64,000 nucleotides of DNA from JAOADN01 sp049323795 (GTDB lineage Bacteria > Pseudomonadota > Alphaproteobacteria > Rhodobacterales > Rhodobacteraceae), in NCBI GenBank assembly GCA_049323795.1, contig JBMOOH010000005.1:148072-212071 (forward strand), in the 5' to 3' direction. Positions 51,602 through 59,554 of the stretch are shown piece by piece. The notes below the pieces were generated by a model, which saw only the letters and a list, made by a program, of their open reading frames with translations, did no database searches and was not told the origin of the DNA. The translations under genes were made by a program, and so were the position numbers. How positions within the stretch are numbered: position 1 is the first letter of the stretch; every line of letters begins with the position of its first letter.

Positions 51602-52570
51602 CTAGATCAGCCGGCGCGTGAGGCCCGCCGGATCGTCGGTGTTGCGGATGCGGTAGAGGCTCGCCTCGCCCGTCATCGAGGGCGAGAGCGACCGCGCGGT
51701 GCCCGGGGGGACCGAGGCGGTATCGCCGGGGTTGAGCGTGGTCGCCCCGCCTTCCCACGCCAGACGCCAGTGGCCGCGGACGGGCATCAGAACCTCGTTC
51801 CGGTCGGTCGTGTAGGGCGTGTCGGGAATCGAGGTCCTCGACAGGAATTCGACCTCGAAGCCCGGACGGTCCCTGAGCACGCCGTCCGCGGCGATGACCT
51901 TGGCCGGCTGGCGGTCCGAAAGGGCCATCAGGTCCCAGTAGCGGGCGACGTATTCGGGCACGACATCGGCCGTCGTCGGCTCGGGAAAGGCCGTGAGTTC
52001 GTCCTCGGTCAGAAGCGGCATGGGCGGGATGCCTTCGGGAAGCTTCTGGCCCTTCTTGGTGTCGTAGAGCTTGCCGTTCCTGCCGAGCACCAGCCCGTGG
52101 TCCCTGGCATCCCCGATCACCTGCGGGGCCCAGATCACCCCGCCGCCGGCATCGTCGCCACCGAGGACCGCCATGATCATCCCGTAGTCGGTGCCGATGT
52201 TCTCGAACCCCCGGAAGATGCCGGTCGGGATGTTGAAGATGTCTCCTTCCTCCAGCACCACCTCGCCCGCCTTGCCCCAGCGGCCCCAGAAGAAGCGCCA
52301 GCGCCCCTTGAGGACGAAGAACGCCTCGGCGGTGCGATGGGAATGGAGCGAGTTCCGGCACTTCGGCGGCTGGCCCGCCGCGCCGATGTTGAAGCCGTGG
52401 GGGATCTTGATGTGGACGTGCTGGTCGGGGCTTTCGCTGACCCCGCCGCCGATGATGGTGAAGTTCTCCTTCTGGTCGCTGCCGGGGGTGTGGGCATCGA
52501 TGAAGGCGGTCTTGCAGGGGACAAGGTCGCCGTAGCGGACGATGCGGGCTTCCATCTCTTGCGGGGTCAT
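51602..52570 (-). CDS. Bicupin-type protein
   Basis: 322 aa with two cupin halves. The first has LHSHRTAEAFFVLKGRWRFF (His-x-His...Glu metal site), then EEGDIFNIPTGIFRGFENIG. The second (VLMPVRGHWRLAWEGGATTL, NPGDTASVPPGTARSLSP) lacks the histidines, so only one metal site is likely. Ring-cleaving dioxygenases of the gentisate/quercetin type have this two-cupin plan, but so do isomerases; the reaction is unknown. ATG at 52570, 34 bp behind the NTF2-like gene. Confidence 0.75.
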   Translation of the reverse strand: MTPQEMEARIVRYGDLVPCKTAFIDAHTPGSDQKENFTIIGGGVSESPDQHVHIKIPHGFNIGAAGQPPKCRNSLHSHRTAEAFFVLKGRWRFFWGRWGKAGEVVLEEGDIFNIPTGIFRGFENIGTDYGMIMAVLGGDDAGGGVIWAPQVIGDARDHGLVLGRNGKLYDTKKGQKLPEGIPPMPLLTEDELTAFPEPTTADVVPEYVARYWDLMALSDRQPAKVIAADGVLRDRPGFEVEFLSRTSIPDTPYTTDRNEVLMPVRGHWRLAWEGGATTLNPGDTASVPPGTARSLSPSMTGEASLYRIRNTDDPAGLTRRLI

Positions 52571-52604
52571 GTCGGTCCTTCCTTTGGCTGGGGCGGCGGC
52601 CGTC

Positions 52605-53588
52605 TCAGCCGGTCTTCAGGATGATCTGCTTCCAGATCGCGGTTTCGTCGTAGAGCGTCCATTCGCGGCGAAGCGTCGGGCTGCCGGAGCCGAACGGCCC
52701 CCACTCGGCGTGGGTGAGCCCCAGCACATAGACCTCGGCCCCCGTCGGCGGGCCGAAGGCGCCCCAGCCCGAGTGCTTGCCGTGGAGCGACCAGCGCACG
52801 GCGGCGCGGGGCGGCATCATCGGGTCTTCGCGGCCGATGACGTGGTGGAGGGCGAAGGCCGCGTCGGGAAAGGCGGCGCGGAGGCCCATCCAGAAGCGGT
52901 CGGCGGCGGCGTGGGAATGGGCGGTGACGCCGCCCGGATATTCGAGCTGCGCGGCGCGGTCGTAGGTCGCGGGGATGGCGGCGAAGTCGGCCGACATGAT
53001 GCGCCCGATCAGGTCGGCGAGGCGCGCGCCCCATTCGCTGTCGTTGCCGTCGCCCGTGTAGGGGCCGGGCTTGTCGGTGGCGGGGGTCAGCGGCCTGACG
53101 CAAGCATGCGGCCCGCCTTCCCGCTCGATCTGGTCGCGCGCGAAGTCCTTCGGTTCCCAGCCCATCTGGCGGACGATGGCGCCCTGGTCGCGGATCAGCC
53201 ATTCGTCGTTGATCTGGTTCGCGATGGCGTGGCAGTCGGCGATGATCCGGTAGGTGAGCCGGCGCCCCGTCGCCCTGCCATAGGCGCCGTCGCCCGTGTG
53301 GGTGGCGGTGGAGAGCAGGCGGTGAGAGGAGAGCATCCCGTCCTCGGGCGTGCCGCACCAGATCACGTCCTCGCCCAGCAGAGTGCGGTCGGGAAACTCG
53401 GCAAGCGTCGCCATCGTGGCGGCGATCACGCCCTTGTTGCCGACCACCACGCTGGCGGGGGACCGCACCACGATGTCGTCGGCGTAGTAGCGGTGGAGCG
53501 TCGCGATCCCGCGATCCTCCCAGATCTCCTTGGTGATCCCGATGATGTAGTCGGGGAAGTCGCGGAACTTCGGGTCGAAGCCCTTCAT
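52605..53588 (-). CDS. NTF2/SnoaL-like protein, double domain (paralogue 1)
   Basis: 327 aa, about twice the length of one SnoaL unit. The first half has YYADDIVVRSPASVVVGNKG and FPDRTLLGEDVIWCGTPEDG, the pattern of ester cyclase/SnoaL-like proteins; the second half ends REWTLYDETAIWKQIILKTG. ATG at 53588 is chosen: GAAGGA lies 8 nt upstream and ATGA overlaps the lacI-type gene stop, while the ATG at 53597 has no spacing for a ribosome binding site. One of four related proteins in this locus. Confidence 0.75.
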   Translation of the reverse strand: MKGFDPKFRDFPDYIIGITKEIWEDRGIATLHRYYADDIVVRSPASVVVGNKGVIAATMATLAEFPDRTLLGEDVIWCGTPEDGMLSSHRLLSTATHTGDGAYGRATGRRLTYRIIADCHAIANQINDEWLIRDQGAIVRQMGWEPKDFARDQIEREGGPHACVRPLTPATDKPGPYTGDGNDSEWGARLADLIGRIMSADFAAIPATYDRAAQLEYPGGVTAHSHAAADRFWMGLRAAFPDAAFALHHVIGREDPMMPPRAAVRWSLHGKHSGWGAFGPPTGAEVYVLGLTHAEWGPFGSGSPTLRREWTLYDETAIWKQIILKTG

Positions 53589-54607
53589 CTTGGCCATCCT
53601 TCGGGAATGCGGGCCGAGCCGCGGAGAATGAGCGGCCCGTCGATCTCGGTCTTCTGCGCCGGGCGGCCGGGGTCGGCGATCTTGGCGAGCAGCGTCTCGA
53701 CCGTCGCCTCGACCATGCGGTTCAGGGGCTGGCGGACGGTGGTGAGATCGTAGGCGGGCCAGGCGGCCAGCGGCACGTCGTCGTAACCCACGACCGAGAC
53801 GTCCTGCGGGACATGCAGGCCGAGGCCGCTGCGCAGCATGTCCATCACGGCGAAGGCCATGTGATCGTTGCCGACGAAGATCGCGTCGGGCGGATCGGCC
53901 CGGTCCACAAGGGTGCGGGCGGCGGCGGCGGCGGTGTCCTGATCGTACATGCCGTCGATGACGGCGAGGGGGTCGCGCCCTGCGGTGGCGAGGCCCTGAA
54001 GGAAGCCTTCACGCCGGTCGCGGCCTGTGGACGATCCTTCCCATCCGGCGATGTGGGCGATGCGGGCGTGGCCGCCCGCGATCAGGAACTCGGCCACCTT
54101 GCGGCCGCCCTGGCGGTTGGCGGAAGTGACCGAGGAGATGTCCGACCCGTCCTGCCCGCGGTTGAACATGACGACCGGGATTCCGGCGGCGGCGCAGCGG
54201 GCGGTCAGGTCGCTCGACATGCCGACGCTCGCGGTGATGATGCCGTCCACGTGGTAGTCCATCAGCTCCTGCACGACGCGGCCGATCCCCGCCTCGGCGT
54301 TCGAGGCGAGGAAGATCAGGATGTGGTAGCCCTGCGCCTGAAGCGCGGCGGACAGGCGCTCGATGGCGAGCGGGTAGAACTGGTTGTCGAGATAGGCGAC
54401 GACGAGGCCGATGATGCGGCTCTTCCCGGTGATCATCGCGCGGGCGATCGGGTTCGGGCGGTAGCCCAGTTCCGCGGCGGCCTTCCTGACCTTGGCGATG
54501 GTCTCGGCGCTGGCCGAGGCGCCCGAGAAGACGCGGCTGACTGCGGACTGGCTGACGCCCGCGCGGCGGGCGACATCGAGCGACGTGATCTTGGCTTCGG
54601 TGCTCAT
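53585..54607 (-). CDS. LacI-family transcriptional regulator
   Basis: 340 aa. The N-terminal helix-turn-helix is ITSLDVARRAGVSQSAVSRV followed by the hinge helix region GYRPNPIARAMITG, and the rest is a periplasmic-binding-protein-like sensor (IIGLVVAYLDNQFYPLAIE). It is encoded in the middle of the operon it probably controls, with ATGA overlaps on both sides. Two 16-bp operators with a central CG at 59298 and 59434 fit LacI-family binding sites. The ligand is unknown. Confidence 0.92.
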   Translation of the reverse strand: MSTEAKITSLDVARRAGVSQSAVSRVFSGASASAETIAKVRKAAAELGYRPNPIARAMITGKSRIIGLVVAYLDNQFYPLAIERLSAALQAQGYHILIFLASNAEAGIGRVVQELMDYHVDGIITASVGMSSDLTARCAAAGIPVVMFNRGQDGSDISSVTSANRQGGRKVAEFLIAGGHARIAHIAGWEGSSTGRDRREGFLQGLATAGRDPLAVIDGMYDQDTAAAAARTLVDRADPPDAIFVGNDHMAFAVMDMLRSGLGLHVPQDVSVVGYDDVPLAAWPAYDLTTVRQPLNRMVEATVETLLAKIADPGRPAQKTEIDGPLILRGSARIPEGWPR

Positions 54608-55368
54608 TCCGCAGTCCACCCCCCGTCGATCATCAGGGCGCTTCCGGTGACGAGGGCGGATGCGTCCGAGGCGAGGAAGACGACGGCGCCCATGATGTCC
54701 TCGACCTCACCCACGCGGCCGAGCTTGATCCTTTGCTCGATCCAGGCGCGGCGCTCGGGGTTCCTCAGCGTCTGTTCGGCGAGCGGCGTCCGGATGAAGG
54801 TGGGGCAGATCGTGTTCACGCGGATGCCGTGGCGGCCCCACTCGATGGCCACGCTTTTCGTCATGCCTTCGAGCGCATGCTTGGTGGCGGCATAGACGGC
54901 GCGGTCGGGGCCGCCGACATGGCCCATCTGGGACGAGACGGTGATGAGGCTGCCGGGTTTCCGGGCCGCGATCAGGCCCTTGGCGACCTCGCGGACGAGG
55001 AAGTAGGCAGCACGGGTGTTGAGGTCGAAGGCGGCGTCGTAGTCCTCGGGTCGCGTCTCGGTCGCGGGGGCGTGGCGGGCGAGGCCGGCGGCGTTCACGA
55101 GGATGTCGAAGGGGCCGTGCTGCACGACGAAGGCGGCGGTGGCGGGCAGGTCGGTGATGTCGAGGGGGTGCGCCTCGGCCCGGCCGCCCGATGCCCGGAT
55201 GGCGTCGCGGAGGGCCGTGAGCTCGGGTTTGCGGCGGGCGACGAGGGTCACCTCGGCCCCCGCTTCGGCCAGTGCGGCGGCAGCGGCGAGGCCGATGCCG
55301 GAGGAGGCCCCCGCAACGAGAGCGCGGTGGTGGTCGAGGCGGAAGGAGGGGGTGCGCGGAAGGGTCAT
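54604..55368 (-). CDS. SDR-family oxidoreductase
   Basis: 254 aa classical short-chain dehydrogenase. Cofactor motif VAGASSGIGLAAA (TGxxxGxG type with Arg-rich VARRKPE after strand 2, suggesting NADP), NAAG, active-site Ser in TVSSQMGHVGGPD, and YAATK (YxxxK). The C-terminus ALVTGSALMIDGGWTAE is typical. ATG at 55368. Likely oxidises a secondary alcohol of the transported compound (inference from locus). Confidence 0.92.
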   Translation of the reverse strand: MTLPRTPSFRLDHHRALVAGASSGIGLAAAAALAEAGAEVTLVARRKPELTALRDAIRASGGRAEAHPLDITDLPATAAFVVQHGPFDILVNAAGLARHAPATETRPEDYDAAFDLNTRAAYFLVREVAKGLIAARKPGSLITVSSQMGHVGGPDRAVYAATKHALEGMTKSVAIEWGRHGIRVNTICPTFIRTPLAEQTLRNPERRAWIEQRIKLGRVGEVEDIMGAVVFLASDASALVTGSALMIDGGWTAE

Positions 55369-56399
55369 GGCAAGGCCCGCCCGGTGCCGGGATCGAAGCC
55401 CGTCCGGGCCTTGTTGAATTCGCGGAGGCGCGCGAGGGGGTCGAGGCCGATCTGGTCCATGACGTGGAGAAGGTCCACGAGCACCCAGTTCTCGCGGATG
55501 AGGCCGCCTTCGAGGCGCCAGAAGTCGAGGCTGCGCATCGTGATGGGCGCGCCGGTCGCGGGAAGGCCGAGCCAGCCGGCGCCGGTCAGCGTCTGGGCCA
55601 TGTCGGGCCAGCCGGTGACGGCGGCGTAGGCGCCTTCGGCGAAGAAGTGGGGTTCGGTGCGGTCGGGGTGGCGGCCGCGGTCGGGCATGGCGGCGAGGAA
55701 GGGGATCTGGTGCCAGTTGCGGAAACCCGCGAGCCCGCGCGCCGTACCGATGCCGCCGGGCCCGTACCACATCATCTTGGGGTGCCAGAAGCGGGGCAGT
55801 TCCATCGCCTCGGGGGGCTCGTCGGGGTGGCGCTTCATCGCGGTGAGCATGGCGATGACGGTGTCGCGGGTGGCGTCGGACAGCGCGGGGTCGTGGGGGC
55901 CGAGGCCGTCGCCCGTCATCGGCCCGGGAACCAGGATCTCGCGCCCGAGCGAGGGGGCGAAGGGCCATGTGCCGCTGGCGATCATCAGGGCCGGAATGTC
56001 CCAGATCGCCTGCATTTCGGCCACACGGCCGGCGTCGCGGCGGAAGAACTCGGCATAGCGGAGGGCGGCGACGTGGCCGGTCGGGGGCATGTCGAGGAAG
56101 GGGCGCAGGAAGGTGCCCATGTAGTGGCCGGTGGTCCCGATCCAGTCGGCGCCTTCGGGGGTGCGACCCGCGACGACGATGGTGTCGCGGCGTTCGAGGT
56201 CGGGCAGCGCGGCAAGAAGCGGCGCGAAGGCCGTCTGCCAGAGCCCGTCGGGGCCGTGGACGGTGCCGAAGGGGTGGCAGAGGTGCAGTTTCGCGTCGGG
56301 CGCGAGCATGGTGCCCAGCGCGCTGCGGACCGGGCCTTCAGAAAAATCCCCCGCCGCCGCGCGGAAACCGGCGATGAGCTGGCGGGGGTGGAGGGTCAT
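55365..56399 (-). CDS. NTF2/SnoaL-like protein, double domain (paralogue 2)
   Basis: 344 aa. Domain 1 contains LHLCHPFGTVHGPDGLWQTA and YMGTFLRPFLDMPPTGHVAA; domain 2 has MMWYGPGGIGTARGLAGFRN and ENWVLVDLLHVMDQIGLDPL. The protein at 62758-63753 repeats nearly every one of these landmarks (HPFGMLTG, WWGPAGIGATYT, ENWVFIDILHVLHQQG), so the two are clear paralogues. SnoaL-type folds catalyse ring-closing aldol, hydrolysis or isomerisation; no reaction can be assigned. ATGA overlaps on both sides. Confidence 0.78.
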   Translation of the reverse strand: MTLHPRQLIAGFRAAAGDFSEGPVRSALGTMLAPDAKLHLCHPFGTVHGPDGLWQTAFAPLLAALPDLERRDTIVVAGRTPEGADWIGTTGHYMGTFLRPFLDMPPTGHVAALRYAEFFRRDAGRVAEMQAIWDIPALMIASGTWPFAPSLGREILVPGPMTGDGLGPHDPALSDATRDTVIAMLTAMKRHPDEPPEAMELPRFWHPKMMWYGPGGIGTARGLAGFRNWHQIPFLAAMPDRGRHPDRTEPHFFAEGAYAAVTGWPDMAQTLTGAGWLGLPATGAPITMRSLDFWRLEGGLIRENWVLVDLLHVMDQIGLDPLARLREFNKARTGFDPGTGRALP

Positions 56400-57709
56400 T
56401 CGGCCGCCATCCCGTAGCCGACGTTGCGGTGGCCGTAGCGGCGGACGCGGATGTTGCACTGTTCGGCGTGGCCGACGAAGCCCTCCAGAAGGCAGAGGCG
56501 TGAGCCGTATTCGCCGACGAGCGCCGCCGCCTCGTCCGTGAGGATGCGCTGGTAGCTGTGGGTCTTGAGGAACTTGCCCACCCAGAGCCCGCCCGTGTAG
56601 CGCCCTGCCCTTCTCGTCGGGAGCGTGTGGTTCGTCCCGATCACCTTGTCGCCGTTGGCCACGTTGGTGCGCGGCCCGAGGAAGAGGGCGCCGTAGCTGG
56701 TCATGTGGTCGAGATACCAGTCATCGCGATCGGTCATGACCTGGACGTGCTCGTAGGCCATGTCGTTGGCGACGGACAGCATCTCGTCGTGCGTGTCGCA
56801 GAGGATCACGTCGCCGTAGTCGTGCCAGCTTGCGGCGGCGGTTTCGGCGGTGGGCAGGATGGCGAGGAGGCGCTCGACCTCGGCCATCGTGCCGTCGGCG
56901 AGGCGACGGGAATTGGTGATGAGGCAGGCGGGCGAGTTGTAGCCGTGTTCGGCCTGGCCGAGGAGGTCGGTCGCACAAAGCTCGGGGTCGGCGGCGTCCT
57001 CGGTCGCGATGAGCATGGTTTCCGTGGGACCGGCGAAGAGGTCGATGCCGACGCGGCCGTAGAGCTGGCGCTTCGCTTCCGCCACGTAGGCGTTGCCGGG
57101 GCCGACGAGCATGTCCACGGGCGCGATCGTCTCGGTCCCGAGCGCCATGGCGCCCACGGCCTGCATGCCGCCGAGGGCGTAGATTTCATGCGCGCCGCCC
57201 ATGTGCATTGCGGCGACGATGGCGGGGTGTGGCGCGCCCTTGACGGGCGGGGCCGAGGCGACGATCCGGGGTACGCCGGCCACCTGCGCGGTCAGGACCG
57301 ACATGTGGGCCGAGGCGACCATCGGGAACTTGCCGCCCGGCACGTAGCAGCCGACGGACTGAACGGGGATGTTCCGGTGGCCGAGGATGACGCCGGGAAG
57401 GGTTTCCACCTCGATATCCTTCATCGACGCCTTCTGCGCCTCGGCGAAGCGTCGGATCTGGGTCTGGGCGAAGCGGATGTCGTCCATGTCGCGGGCCGAC
57501 ACATTCTGCATCGCCGCGGCGATTTCGGAAGAGGTGAGGCGGAAGGACGGAGGGTCGTATTTGTCGAATTTGGCCGAAAGCTCCCGAACCGCCGCGTCTC
57601 CTCGGGCGGCGATGTCGGACAGCACGCTCTCGACCGTTGCCCGGACCTTGGCATCGTCCTCAGCCCGCACGGTTTCCGGCTTTCCGCGTTTGAGGTGAGA
57701 GACCGTCAT
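56396..57709 (-). CDS. HisD-family dehydrogenase (histidinol or sulfopropanediol dehydrogenase-like)
   Basis: 437 aa, NAD-dependent two-step oxidation of a primary alcohol to a carboxylate. Zinc and catalytic landmarks are GQAEHGYNSPAC (Gln and His), GDKVIGTNHTLPT (Asp) and EGFVGHAEQCNIR (Glu, His); VGPGNAYVAEAKRQLYG is the NAD-side motif. No his genes are near, and the catabolic setting argues against histidine synthesis. It resembles the HpsN branch (sulfopropanediol 3-dehydrogenase) in context, but HpsN pathways use TRAP or other transporters. ATG at 57709, 1 bp after the previous stop. Confidence 0.82.
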   Translation of the reverse strand: MTVSHLKRGKPETVRAEDDAKVRATVESVLSDIAARGDAAVRELSAKFDKYDPPSFRLTSSEIAAAMQNVSARDMDDIRFAQTQIRRFAEAQKASMKDIEVETLPGVILGHRNIPVQSVGCYVPGGKFPMVASAHMSVLTAQVAGVPRIVASAPPVKGAPHPAIVAAMHMGGAHEIYALGGMQAVGAMALGTETIAPVDMLVGPGNAYVAEAKRQLYGRVGIDLFAGPTETMLIATEDAADPELCATDLLGQAEHGYNSPACLITNSRRLADGTMAEVERLLAILPTAETAAASWHDYGDVILCDTHDEMLSVANDMAYEHVQVMTDRDDWYLDHMTSYGALFLGPRTNVANGDKVIGTNHTLPTRRAGRYTGGLWVGKFLKTHSYQRILTDEAAALVGEYGSRLCLLEGFVGHAEQCNIRVRRYGHRNVGYGMAAE

Positions 57710-57710
57710 G

Positions 57711-58244
57711 TCAGGCCGCCTCGGGCCGCGGCGGAACCTTTTCGCCCCGGTCATAGGCTTCCCAGCCATGGCCGCCGAAGCAGTCCACTCCGAGCTGGGC
57801 CATCACGTAGGGAAAATCGACCATCACCCAGTTGTCGACGATCTTGCCGTCGACGACCTTCCAGAAGTCCATGTAGCGGATCTCGACCCGCCTGCCGGTG
57901 GGGGCGATTCCCATGAACTCGCCCGAATGGGTGGCTTCCTGGCGGCCGAAGGCGGCGGCCCATTCGCCCATGAAAAGGCGCGCCTCGTCCACGCAGACCT
58001 TGTCGCTGAACGCCGCCTGGAAGGGGCGCTGCCAGTTGTCCTGAAATTCCTTCAGCCCGGTCTTGGTACCGCAGCCGCAGTTCCCCATCCAGCGGAAGCC
58101 CGCCGCGAAGAACTGCCCGATGTCGTCGATGCGGTGATCGTTCAGGCCATCGACCATGCCTTCGATCGTGGCGCGGGTGGCTTCGGTCTTTGTCATGTCG
58201 GTGTGCTTCGAGAGCACGGCCTGTTCGGGGCGGGAGCCTTTCAT
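57711..58244 (-). CDS. NTF2/SnoaL-like protein, single domain (paralogue 3)
   Basis: 177 aa ester cyclase/SnoaL-like protein. FRWMGNCGCGTKTGLKEFQD matches the W-x-G-x-x-G-x-GT...GL/F block seen in the double-domain proteins, followed by RVEIRYMDFWKVVDGKIVDN and WVMVDFPYVMAQLGVD. ATG at 58244 overlaps the ATPase gene stop (ATGA) with GGAGAAAG upstream; an internal ATG at residue 17 is the alternative. Confidence 0.78.
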   Translation of the reverse strand: MKGSRPEQAVLSKHTDMTKTEATRATIEGMVDGLNDHRIDDIGQFFAAGFRWMGNCGCGTKTGLKEFQDNWQRPFQAAFSDKVCVDEARLFMGEWAAAFGRQEATHSGEFMGIAPTGRRVEIRYMDFWKVVDGKIVDNWVMVDFPYVMAQLGVDCFGGHGWEAYDRGEKVPPRPEAA

Positions 58245-59284
58245 GGGCGCAGTCTTTCTCCGGTATCGGGATGGAAGAGATGGCAGATCCGGTCGGGGAC
58301 GCCGGCGGTGAAGGGGTCGCCGATCTCGGCGCGATAGTCCTTGGCGGCGCGGACCGAGACAAGCGCATCGCCGAGGCGGACGGTGACCATCGTGGCGTCG
58401 CCCAGAAGCTCGACCGTGTAGATCGGGGCGGAAATGTCGCCGCCGCCGACATGCGCATCCTCGGCCCGGAAGCCGAGCGTCACCGGGCCGTCCGGCGCCG
58501 ACACGCCGGCGATCCGCGTGTCGGGCGCGACGAAGACGCCGCCCTCGACCCTTCCGGGGATGAGGTTCATCGCCGGATTGCCGATGAAGCCCGCGACAAA
58601 GGTGTTCGCCGGGCGGTCGTAGATGTCGGTCGGCGTGCCGACCTGCTGGACCTTGCCCCTGTTCATCACGACGACGCGGTCGGCGAGCGTCATCGCCTCG
58701 ATCTGGTCGTGGGTGACGTAAACCGTCGTGACCTTCAGTTCATGGCTGAGGTTCTTGATCTGCGCGCGGGTGGAGACGCGGAGCTTGGCGTCGAGGTTCG
58801 ACAGCGGTTCGTCCATGAGGAAGACGTTGGGCTGGCGGACGATGGCGCGGGCAAGCGCCACGCGCTGGCGCTGGCCGCCGGAGAGTTCGGCAGGGCGGCG
58901 ATGGAGGAAGTCGGTCAATTCCACCATCGCCGCCGCCTTCTTCACCATCGCGTCGTGCCGCGACGGGTCGGCGCGGCGGATCTTCAGCGGAAAGCGGATG
59001 TTTTCGTAGACGTTGAGGTTCGGGTAGAGCGCGTAGCTCTGGAACACCATCGCCACGTCGCGGTCCTTGGGGTCGAGGTCATTCACCCGCCTGCCGCCGA
59101 TCAGGATGTCACCCTCGGTCGTGTCCTCGAGGCCGGCGATCATCCGCATCGTCGTGGTCTTGCCGCAGCCGGAGGGTCCGAGAAGGACGAGGAACTCGCG
59201 GTCGGCGATGGTCAGGTTCAGGTCCGCCACGGCGACGAACCCGCCCCAGCGCTTCGCCACATTCCTGAGTTGGACTTCCGCCAT
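58241..59284 (-). CDS. ABC transporter ATP-binding protein, UgpC/MalK type
   Basis: 347 aa cytoplasmic ATPase energising the importer encoded divergently at 59555-62761. Walker A GPSGCGKTT (36-44), Q-loop VFQSYALYP, signature LSGGQRQR, Walker B VFLMDEPLSNLD and the H-loop VTHDQIEAM, followed by a regulatory MOP/TOBE-like domain. Sugars, polyols and glycerophosphodiesters are common substrates of this type. It is the first gene of the minus-strand arm. Confidence 0.93.
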   Translation of the reverse strand: MAEVQLRNVAKRWGGFVAVADLNLTIADREFLVLLGPSGCGKTTTMRMIAGLEDTTEGDILIGGRRVNDLDPKDRDVAMVFQSYALYPNLNVYENIRFPLKIRRADPSRHDAMVKKAAAMVELTDFLHRRPAELSGGQRQRVALARAIVRQPNVFLMDEPLSNLDAKLRVSTRAQIKNLSHELKVTTVYVTHDQIEAMTLADRVVVMNRGKVQQVGTPTDIYDRPANTFVAGFIGNPAMNLIPGRVEGGVFVAPDTRIAGVSAPDGPVTLGFRAEDAHVGGGDISAPIYTVELLGDATMVTVRLGDALVSVRAAKDYRAEIGDPFTAGVPDRICHLFHPDTGERLRP

Positions 59285-59297
59285 TCAGTGCGACACC

Positions 59298-59313
59298 TTG
59301 CATACGTGTGCAC
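59298..59313. promoter_or_regulatory. Candidate LacI-family operator O1
   Basis: TTGCATACGTGTGCAC, a 16-bp imperfect palindrome with a central CG. The first nine bases, TTGCATACG, match exactly the reverse strand of the second site at 59434-59449. It lies just downstream of the candidate -10 box of the ATPase operon, where a repressor would block initiation. Confidence 0.65.
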
Positions 59314-59315
59314 AA

Positions 59316-59345
59316 TCAGTAGGCACGAATCGGCAGGTCCGACAA
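59316..59345 (-). promoter_or_regulatory. Candidate promoter of the ABC-ATPase/catabolic arm
   Basis: Minus strand TTGTCG (59345-59340), 18-bp spacer, TACTGA (59321-59316). Operator O1 begins 2 bp beyond the -10 box. The boxes are only moderate matches. Confidence 0.4.
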
Positions 59346-59404
59346 GAAGGAATGCGGCAATGCACAAAGAAAATCCAATCCGCGAGGCAGGAATGCGAAA
59401 GCTC

Positions 59405-59434
59405 TTGTTCACGCGGCGCAGATCGCCATAGAAT
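59405..59434 (+). promoter_or_regulatory. Candidate promoter of the binding protein/permease arm
   Basis: TTGTTC (59405-59410), 18-bp spacer, TAGAAT (59429-59434). Operator O2 overlaps the last base of the -10 box and covers the expected start point, mirroring the arrangement on the other strand. Confidence 0.5.
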
Positions 59435-59449
59435 TGCAATCGTATGCAA
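59434..59449. promoter_or_regulatory. Candidate LacI-family operator O2
   Basis: TTGCAATCGTATGCAA: the outer five bases on each side (TTGCA/TGCAA) are perfectly inverted around a central CG, and its reverse complement TTGCATACGATTGCAA matches O1 in 13 of 16 positions. O1 and O2 centres are 136 bp apart, about 13 helical turns, so looping between them by one tetramer is possible. Confidence 0.7.
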
Positions 59450-59554
59450 AACCGAACGCGATTCGCGGCAGGTGTTGTGTTCCACAGGATCGGCGCGGCG
59501 GGCGCGGCGGTCAGGGCGCGGGAGACCGGCCCCAACAACAGGGAGTTCATGACG

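Noticed and set aside
52605..53597. Upstream ATG at 53597 as start of the SnoaL-like protein
   Set aside because: The purine-rich site GAAGG touches this ATG directly; the ATG at 53588 has proper spacing and an ATGA overlap.
56396..57709. Assignment of the HisD-family protein to histidine biosynthesis
   Set aside because: No his genes nearby, it lies inside a LacI-controlled catabolic operon, and HisD relatives with other alcohol substrates are known.
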